Of a stretch of 5,657 nt of DNA, positions 1 to 4,334 are shown piece after piece. The notes under the pieces were generated by a model. It saw only the letters and a program-made list of their open reading frames with translations. It did no database searches and had not been told where the DNA came from. Source of the stretch: Gemmatimonadaceae bacterium (GTDB taxonomy: Bacteria > Gemmatimonadota > Gemmatimonadetes > Gemmatimonadales > Gemmatimonadaceae). Position 1 is the first letter of the stretch. Each line of letters opens with the position of its first letter. Made by a program: the position numbers and the translations under genes. The stretch covers positions 1-5,657 of the forward strand of contig JACCRL010000174.1 of the NCBI GenBank assembly GCA_013813605.1, read 5' to 3'.

Positions 1-1037
1 ACTTCTGCGCGCCGATTTTCGTCTTTCTCGCCGGTACAAGCGCTTACTTCCTTGAAACGCGGGGCAAATCGAAGCGAGATCTTTCAAGGTTTCTTCTCAC
101 TCGCGGGCTCTGGTTGATCGTTCTCGAATTCACCGTCGTTCGCATCTTCGCGTTCTGGACGGTCGACTACCAGAATCTCCTCGGCATCCCACAGGTGATC
201 TGGGCGATAGGCTGGTCAATGATCGTGCTCGCCGGGCTTATCCATCTCCCGCTCCGCGCGGTCGCGATCTTCGGCATCGGCATGATCGTCCTGCACAACC
301 TTGCCGACCCGCTGAGGGTCCCCGGATTTCGGGGTCCCGGATCTCCACTGCCCGGGTTCCTCGGCTCGCTGTGGATGATTCTCCATCAGGGAGGCATTCT
401 CTTTCCCTTCGGCTTCCCGGGACCGGGGGTGTTCGTCCTTTATCCGCTGATTCCATGGATCGGCGTGATGGCTGCCGGATACGCGTTCGGCTCGCTGTAC
501 AAAATGGAAGCGGCGGACCGCCGGCGGCTCCTCGTGCGCATGGGCCTCGCGATGATCGCCACTTTCATCGTGCTGCGGGCATTCAACGTCTGGGATCCGC
601 GCCCGTGGGCGGTGCAGAAATCCGCGCTCCTCACGGTGTGCTCGTTCCTGAACGTCGAGAAGTATCCGCCGTCGCTTCTATTTATCCTGATGACCATCGG
701 GCCCGGCATGCTCTTCCTGGCGCGCTTTGACCGCGTGCGGGTTTCCAGGATCGCCAGCTTCTTCATCACGTTCGGCCGCGTGCCTCTCTTTTTCTACCTG
801 CTGCAGTGGCTGACCGCGCACGGGTTCGGCGTCGCGCTCGGCATGATTGCCGACAGGCCGGTGGATCACCTTTTCCAGAGCCCCGGTCCCGGGCAGATCG
901 TCTCCCCTGACTCAGGCTTCAACCTCGGCGTGGTCTATGCAGCCTGGATTGCCGGCACACTGCTCCTCTATCCACTTTGCCGGTGGTTTGCCGGCGTGAA
1001 GGCGAGGCGGCGCGACTGGTGGCTCAGCTACATCTGA
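1..1037 (+). CDS. DUF1624 / heparan-alpha-glucosaminide N-acetyltransferase-like membrane protein (5' end missing)
   Basis: The frame is open from the left edge (first whole codon at 3) to TGA at 1035-1037, giving 344 visible residues. The TTG at 114 is internal, because coding continues upstream of it. The first residues (FCAPIFVFLAGTSAY) and the block YPLIPWIGVMAAGYAFG at about visible residues 147-163 are typical of the DUF1624/HGSNAT family of polytopic inner-membrane proteins. I count about eight or nine hydrophobic segments. In the human relative, acetyl groups are moved from acetyl-CoA across a membrane to a sugar amine. Bacterial members are mostly uncharacterised and are presumed to acylate envelope glycans. 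The N-terminal helix that carries the catalytic histidine in that family lies outside the window, perhaps 50-70 residues away. A Gly/Pro-rich loop sits at about residues 106-142. The gene overlaps the following lipoprotein gene by 19 nt, which suggests co-transcription. Family assignment is fairly sure; substrate is unknown. Confidence 0.85.
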   Translation, partial: FCAPIFVFLAGTSAYFLETRGKSKRDLSRFLLTRGLWLIVLEFTVVRIFAFWTVDYQNLLGIPQVIWAIGWSMIVLAGLIHLPLRAVAIFGIGMIVLHNLADPLRVPGFRGPGSPLPGFLGSLWMILHQGGILFPFGFPGPGVFVLYPLIPWIGVMAAGYAFGSLYKMEAADRRRLLVRMGLAMIATFIVLRAFNVWDPRPWAVQKSALLTVCSFLNVEKYPPSLLFILMTIGPGMLFLARFDRVRVSRIASFFITFGRVPLFFYLLQWLTAHGFGVALGMIADRPVDHLFQSPGPGQIVSPDSGFNLGVVYAAWIAGTLLLYPLCRWFAGVKARRRDWWLSYI

Positions 1038-1804
1038 CGAGAATCAGGAGACACGCGGGGATCGCCCTCGCATTTGCCACGCTCCTCGGCGCGTGCGGGC
1101 GAGATTCAGGTGACGCCGGCGGCAACGGGGCCAGCCTTCTCACCAATGCACCGGCCGACGCTCAGCTCGCTTTGGCCGTGCCGGTCGACTACCGGCTTAC
1201 CGAGGAGAGGTTCGCGCGCTGGGAAGTCGCGCAGCGAAATCTCGACCGGCTGCCGGCCTCTTCGTTCCCGAAGACTGGCGCACGAGGCGGCGATGTGATC
1301 GAGAACGCGGTGGCGCGTCTCGAGTCCAACGCGCGCGCGCGACGTGCGGTGGAGTCCGCGGGGCTCTCGGTCAGGGACTTCGTGCTCCAGACGCTCGCGC
1401 TCGCCCAGGCCGCCGGAGCTGCGGAGAGCGGACGCGCTACCGTCACCATTCCGCCGGAGAACATCGTCTTCGTCGCGGATCACCGTGCGCGTATTCTCCG
1501 CGCGCAGGCGAGGAGCGAGGCGCGCTCAAAGTCCTATGTTGAGGAGAGTGTCGAGATGAGCGCCGGGTCGCCGTCGGGCGAGGAAGCGGACGCTCGGGCA
1601 GCCGCCGAACAACGCCCGCGCGATGACGGCTCTATCGAGATATCAAAGGACCCCCCGGCTCTGCCGCCAATCCCGAGAGAGCTGCCGCGCAATCAGATTC
1701 CAGCAACGCCGCCAGTACTCCCTCCCATCCCTTCCGCTCCGCCGACGAGCAATCCGATTCCGACCACTCCCCCTGTGCGCGACTCGATTCGGGGCCTTCG
1801 CTAG
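1019..1804 (+). CDS. Putative lipoprotein of unknown function with proline-rich C-terminal tail
   Basis: I do not recognise a named family. The GTG at 1019 is chosen as start: a purine-rich GAGGCGG (1004-1010) lies 8 nt upstream, and the resulting 261-residue protein opens with a compact lipoprotein signal (Arg at 8, 10 and 11, hydrophobic run 13-24, lipobox LLGAC with Cys26). A TTG at 977 is possible but would bury the signal behind 14 more residues. After Cys26 comes a Gly/Ser/Asp/Asn linker. Residues 40-165 are a charged, apparently helical domain (DYRLTEERFARW, then GLSVRDFVLQTLALAQ). A low-complexity Arg/Ala/Glu stretch follows, and the last 50 residues are proline-rich with a two-copy repeat. 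The protein is predicted to be exported and lipid-anchored. It overlaps the upstream acyltransferase gene by 19 nt, and its TAG stop overlaps the stop of the opposing M48 gene. Coding status is well supported; function is not known. Confidence 0.8.
   Translation: MAQLHLTRIRRHAGIALAFATLLGACGRDSGDAGGNGASLLTNAPADAQLALAVPVDYRLTEERFARWEVAQRNLDRLPASSFPKTGARGGDVIENAVARLESNARARRAVESAGLSVRDFVLQTLALAQAAGAAESGRATVTIPPENIVFVADHRARILRAQARSEARSKSYVEESVEMSAGSPSGEEADARAAAEQRPRDDGSIEISKDPPALPPIPRELPRNQIPATPPVLPPIPSAPPTSNPIPTTPPVRDSIRGLR
1661..1777 (+). repeat. Two-copy imperfect proline-rich repeat inside the lipoprotein gene
   Basis: Two consecutive units encode LPPIPRELPRNQIPATPPV (1661-1717, 19 residues) and LPPIPSAPPTSNPIPTTPPV (1718-1777, 20 residues). 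The DNA also matches (caatcagattcc at 1690 against caatccgattcc at 1750, 60 nt apart), so this is a tandem duplication with a one-codon indel rather than chance amino-acid similarity. It corresponds to lipoprotein residues 215-253. It probably forms an extended, periplasm-spanning or flexible tail. Confidence 0.7.
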
Positions 1805-2646
1805 GGCCGCGTCTCTGGCGGGGTGGGCGGCGGGGTCGGCGGAGCGGTCAGCCGGCGCGGGGGCGGCGGAACCGGAAGAGCCGCGAGGGCGGCGCGAAAT
1901 GCCTGGAAGTTCTCCGTATCGGAGATGAGCCTCGGGCCCCCCGCCGGGCTCACTTCGGCAATCAGGCGCTTCGCGTTATCGATGCGCGCCTCTTCCAGCG
2001 GGTGCGACGAGAACCATCCATCGACAGCGGTCGGCTGGTGACGCCGCTCCTTCATGAGGATCTGGAACAGGTCGGGAATTCCCTGCGGGTCGTAGCCGGC
2101 GCGCACCACATTCACCACTGCTTCGGAGTCGGCCTGGATTTCGTCAAGCCTGCTGTGGCGCGCGAATAGTGCCGTTCCGCCAACCTGCACCGCTGCCTGG
2201 CCGAGTCCGCTCTGGCAGATGCTGGTGAGCGTGCAGAGGACGGCGACACCGACGTTGGTCTTCTGCGCCTTCTCCATCTGCTTCACCGAATGTCGCTGGA
2301 TGACGTGGCCGATCTCGTGGCCGAGCGTTCCCGTCAGCTCGTCGAGCCGGGTGGTGTTGGCGATCAGTCCGCGGTTCACATAGATGAAGCCGCCCGGCAG
2401 AGCGAACGCATTGACCTGCATCGTGTTGACGACGTAGAAATGCCAATCGAGGTCGGACCTGCTCGTCGTTTTTGCGATCGATTCGCCGAGCGACTGCATG
2501 TAGCCGCTCAGCTGCGGATCCTGGACGATCGGGAGCTGCGCGTTGATCTGGTCGGCGTTCTGCCTGCCGAGCGCGACCTCCTGGTCTTCGGAGACGGCGC
2601 AGGCGAGCGTGAGGAGGGCGACGATTGATCCGGACAGAAAGCGCAA
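1801..2646 (-). CDS. M48 family zinc metallopeptidase, lipoprotein form
   Basis: This is a short periplasmic M48 (Oma1/BepA-like catalytic domain, no C-terminal TPR block) of 281 residues from the chosen start. Numbering from that start, the zinc site is HEIGH at 110-114 with the third ligand Glu169 in DEIQAD. AGYDP (183-187) and SSHPLEEARI are further family signatures, and the upstream NAFALPGGFIYVNRGL (79-94) is the usual substrate-edge segment. The TTG at 2646 is preferred: GGAA lies 8 nt upstream, and it yields a tidy lipoprotein signal (hydrophobic 3-15, LTLAC, Cys16). ATG at 2697 would add 17 residues including two acidic ones, and longer versions would run into the divergent esterase. 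The tail is proline-rich (VPPPPRRLTAPPTPPPTPP). Family members degrade misfolded envelope proteins or assist outer-membrane assembly; that role is inferred here. Its 3' end overlaps the opposing lipoprotein gene by 4 bp. Confidence 0.9.
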   Translation of the reverse strand: MRFLSGSIVALLTLACAVSEDQEVALGRQNADQINAQLPIVQDPQLSGYMQSLGESIAKTTSRSDLDWHFYVVNTMQVNAFALPGGFIYVNRGLIANTTRLDELTGTLGHEIGHVIQRHSVKQMEKAQKTNVGVAVLCTLTSICQSGLGQAAVQVGGTALFARHSRLDEIQADSEAVVNVVRAGYDPQGIPDLFQILMKERRHQPTAVDGWFSSHPLEEARIDNAKRLIAEVSPAGGPRLISDTENFQAFRAALAALPVPPPPRRLTAPPTPPPTPPETRP

Positions 2647-2686
2647 TTCGTTATTTCCGTAAGTGTGTGAGTACTGGAGCGGCAAG

Positions 2687-2733
2687 ACATGTTCCATGCG
2701 GGAGGCCGGAACTTCAACTCCGATGGAACATGT
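2687..2733. promoter_or_regulatory. 11-bp perfect inverted repeat (candidate operator) in the divergent M48/esterase region
   Basis: ACATGTTCCAT at 2687-2697 is repeated in inverse as ATGGAACATGT at 2723-2733, with 25 bp between. The core CATGTTC/GAACATG occurs a third time at 2764-2770, and the three cores start at 2688, 2726 and 2764, exactly 38 bp apart and alternating in strand. The site lies between the M48 start (2646) and the esterase start (2801), where shared control of both genes would be expected. No regulator is identified. If the M48 start were the ATG at 2697, the left arm would cover that start codon. Confidence 0.45.
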
Positions 2734-2735
2734 GT

Positions 2736-2763
2736 AGGTCAGCATAAAGCTGCCAGCTGACCT
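2736..2763. repeat. 8-bp perfect inverted repeat with 12-nt loop in the divergent region
   Basis: AGGTCAGC (2736-2743) and GCTGACCT (2756-2763) are exact reverse complements separated by 12 nt. The element lies 2 bp after the 11-bp inverted repeat and immediately before the third CATGTTC copy. No T-run follows on either strand, so it is not a classical terminator. An operator or a small mRNA hairpin upstream of the esterase are both possible. Confidence 0.4.
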
Positions 2764-2800
2764 CATGTTCAGTTGCCGTTTGCAGTGCATCTTTCCTACC

Positions 2801-3490
2801 ATGACGACGCGCGGCCCTTCCCCGATCGAGCAGCACAACATCACCGTTACGCGTACGGCGCGCTTCGCGGTGATCGGCTCGCTGGATGCGCGCGCCGACG
2901 ATGTGTGGTTCGTCTGTCACGGATTTGGGCAGCTCGCCGTCCGATTCATTACCCGTTTTTCTGCACTCGCAGCGGACACGCGCGTCATCATCGCACCCGA
3001 GGCTCTCTCTCGATACTACCTGACGGCGCCGACCAGCCGTCAGGCGCCGAAAAGTTCGGTCGGTGCAAGCTGGATGACGACGGAGGACAGGGAAGCGGAG
3101 ATCGACGACTACGTGGGCTATCTTGACAAGCTCTACGACCAGGTGTTCGCTGCCATCCCGCGCCGGAAGGCGAAGCTGACCGTGCTCGGATTCTCGCAGG
3201 GCGTCGCGACGGCGTGCCGCTGGCTTGTGGCGGGAAGGGCGGAGGCAGACCGAGTAATTCTCTGGGCGGGGATGCTGCCGCCCGAGCTTAGTGCCGAAGG
3301 TGCGGCGAAACTCGCGAAACACGAGCCGCTGACAATGGTCGTCGGCCGTAGCGACCAATTCGCCACCGCCGACGTGGTAGCGGCGGAGGAGGCTCGGCTG
3401 CTCGGGTTGGGCGTGCCGTCAAGAACGGTGTGGTTCGACGGCGCGCACGAGGTGGAGACCGGACCGCTACTCGATCTGGCGAGTCGTTAA
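2801..3490 (+). CDS. Serine alpha/beta-hydrolase (carboxylesterase/phospholipase-like)
   Basis: The product has 229 residues, a usual length for small carboxylesterase-type alpha/beta-hydrolases, with no signal peptide, so it is probably cytoplasmic. Visible landmarks in order are HGFGQ at 40-44 (oxyanion-hole loop), the nucleophile elbow GFSQG at 130-134 with Ser132, Asp185 in GRSDQF and His216 in GAHEV. The catalytic triad is therefore complete. A segment WMTTEDREAEIDDYVGYLD (91-109) lies between the oxyanion loop and the nucleophile. The likely reaction is hydrolysis of a carboxylic or thio-ester; the substrate cannot be told. ATG at 2801 is preferred over ATG at 2765 because the twelve extra residues (Cys/Phe-rich) look untranslated and belong to the regulatory repeat region. 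Neither start has a convincing Shine-Dalgarno site. It is divergent from the M48 gene across a 154-bp control region. Confidence 0.88.
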   Translation: MTTRGPSPIEQHNITVTRTARFAVIGSLDARADDVWFVCHGFGQLAVRFITRFSALAADTRVIIAPEALSRYYLTAPTSRQAPKSSVGASWMTTEDREAEIDDYVGYLDKLYDQVFAAIPRRKAKLTVLGFSQGVATACRWLVAGRAEADRVILWAGMLPPELSAEGAAKLAKHEPLTMVVGRSDQFATADVVAAEEARLLGLGVPSRTVWFDGAHEVETGPLLDLASR

Positions 3491-3503
3491 GGAATACTTC
3501 TGT

Positions 3504-3532
3504 TTTACAATTTTCCCTTTAGCCGCTATGTT
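3504..3532 (+). promoter_or_regulatory. Predicted sigma70-type promoter for the pilin gene
   Basis: TTTACA at 3504-3509 matches the -35 consensus at 5 of 6 bases. TATGTT at 3527-3532 matches the -10 at 4 of 6, including the key first, second and last positions. The spacer is exactly 17 bp and AT-rich in a GC-rich neighbourhood. It starts 14 bp after the esterase stop and would initiate near A3538, giving the pilin mRNA a leader of about 175 nt. Confidence 0.5.
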
Positions 3533-3535
3533 CGT

Positions 3536-3588
3536 ACACGCGTAAAGCATTTCACCAGGACGACAGAAATTCTCGTCCGGCCGCGTGT
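3536..3588 (+). other. Nested stem-loop at the 5' end of the predicted pilin mRNA leader
   Basis: The outer arms ACACGCG (3536-3542) and CGCGTGT (3582-3588) pair perfectly. Inside, CC-a-GGACGA (3555-3563) pairs with TCGTCCGG (3573-3580) across a 9-nt loop, with one bulged A. A 12-nt one-sided internal loop (TAAAGCATTTCA) separates the helices. No U-run follows, so it does not look like an intrinsic terminator for the esterase. A second small hairpin (CCGGG 3648-3652 with CCCGG 3662-3666) lies further down the leader. A role in mRNA stability or ligand/protein sensing is possible; no known riboswitch class was recognised. Confidence 0.4.
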
Positions 3589-3700
3589 AATATTTCCCAC
3601 TTTTCGGCGGCGAGCGTGTTACGGGCTCTCCGCATTTTCGTCCCTCACCGGGGGCGTTGTGCCCGGCCGTCGGATGCCTGGGAGCGGACTTTAACACTTT

Positions 3701-3706
3701 AAGGAG
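3701..3706 (+). promoter_or_regulatory. Strong Shine-Dalgarno site of the pilin gene
   Basis: AAGGAG sits 6 nt before the ATG at 3713, the best ribosome binding site in the window, and fixes the pilin start. GTGTTA (3616-3621) and TAACAC (3692-3697) could pair and bring structure close to this site, though six base pairs may be chance. Confidence 0.75.
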
Positions 3707-3712
3707 TAGGGA

Positions 3713-4333
3713 ATGAAGAAGGCATGGAACGCCTGCCTGAGGGCCGGTTTTACGCTCATTGAAGTGCTTGTGACGGTCGTCATCATCGGTGTGCTGGCTG
3801 CCGTGATCATCCCGGCCATCACGAACCAGATTGGTGCCGCCGACCCGGCCCGCGTTGCGAATGACCTCGCCAATGTTCGGACGGGAATCGAAACGTTCAG
3901 TCTGAATGTGCGGCCGCGTTTCCCGGGCGATCTCGACGACCTGGCCAACCCGATCACGCCCCTAGACCTCGACATCAAGGGTGTCGCCTATACCGACACA
4001 ACCGCATGGAACGGCCCGTACATCTCGGCCACCGTACCGAAGGTGGACGGCTCCGCGCCGCTTGCTGACATTGCCTCGAACTCCGGCTATAAAGCGTCCA
4101 TCCTTTCGCGGCTGGCCAGCTGCTCGTCGGCGGCGGGAACCACGGGGGTTGGATGCGTACTGACAACCGCCCCGCAGTTTGTAACCGTCCAGATCAGCGG
4201 TTTAGATGCCCCCCAGTTCAGAGCCATCAACGATGTCCTCGATGGCGCCAGCGATTCGCTGACTGCTTCGACAACCGGCAAGTTCCGGTTCGATGGAACG
4301 AGAGCCTACTTCCTCGCGACTCCGTACAGATAA
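3713..4333 (+). CDS. Prepilin-type N-terminal cleavage/methylation protein (type IV pilin / GspG-like pseudopilin)
   Basis: The 206-residue product begins with a class III (prepilin) signal: a short basic leader MKKAWNACLRAG, then FTLIEVLVTVVIIGVLAAVIIP. Prepilin peptidase should cut between Gly12 and Phe13 and methylate Phe13; Glu17 is the conserved +5 glutamate. The following helix (13-34) forms the filament core and membrane anchor. The soluble domain has a WNGPY motif (99-103), as in major pseudopilins/GspG-like proteins, and two cysteines (137 and 148) that could form a small disulfide loop. A Ser/Thr-rich stretch lies at about 180-190. The start is fixed by AAGGAG 6 nt upstream. It appears alone, without neighbouring gspE/pilB-type assembly genes in the window, and has its own promoter and terminator-like hairpin, so it may be an abundantly made structural subunit. 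Whether it serves a pilus or a type II secretion system cannot be decided here. Confidence 0.93.
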   Translation: MKKAWNACLRAGFTLIEVLVTVVIIGVLAAVIIPAITNQIGAADPARVANDLANVRTGIETFSLNVRPRFPGDLDDLANPITPLDLDIKGVAYTDTTAWNGPYISATVPKVDGSAPLADIASNSGYKASILSRLASCSSAAGTTGVGCVLTTAPQFVTVQISGLDAPQFRAINDVLDGASDSLTASTTGKFRFDGTRAYFLATPYR

Positions 4334-4334
4334 G

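Noticed and set aside
2647..2844. Longer M48 protein starting at 2844 or 2697
   Set aside because: The extension overlaps the esterase start and the inverted repeats, and it hides the lipoprotein signal behind a non-signal-like segment. ATG 2697 is not fully excluded.
2714..3358. Minus-strand open frame of 214 codons
   Set aside because: It is antisense to the esterase, whose catalytic triad is complete; the frame is Arg/His-rich without any motif and would also cover the divergent control region.
3536..3600. c-di-GMP (GEMM-I) riboswitch upstream of the pilin, suggested by CGCGTAAAGC resembling the conserved ACGCAAAGC segment
   Set aside because: Only one internal hairpin is enclosed by the outer helix; the second helix with its receptor and the conserved flanking bases are not visible. 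A covariance-model scan would decide.
3467..3697. Minus-strand open frame of 76 codons in the pilin upstream region
   Set aside because: No recognisable motif or membrane segment, and it covers the predicted promoter and leader.
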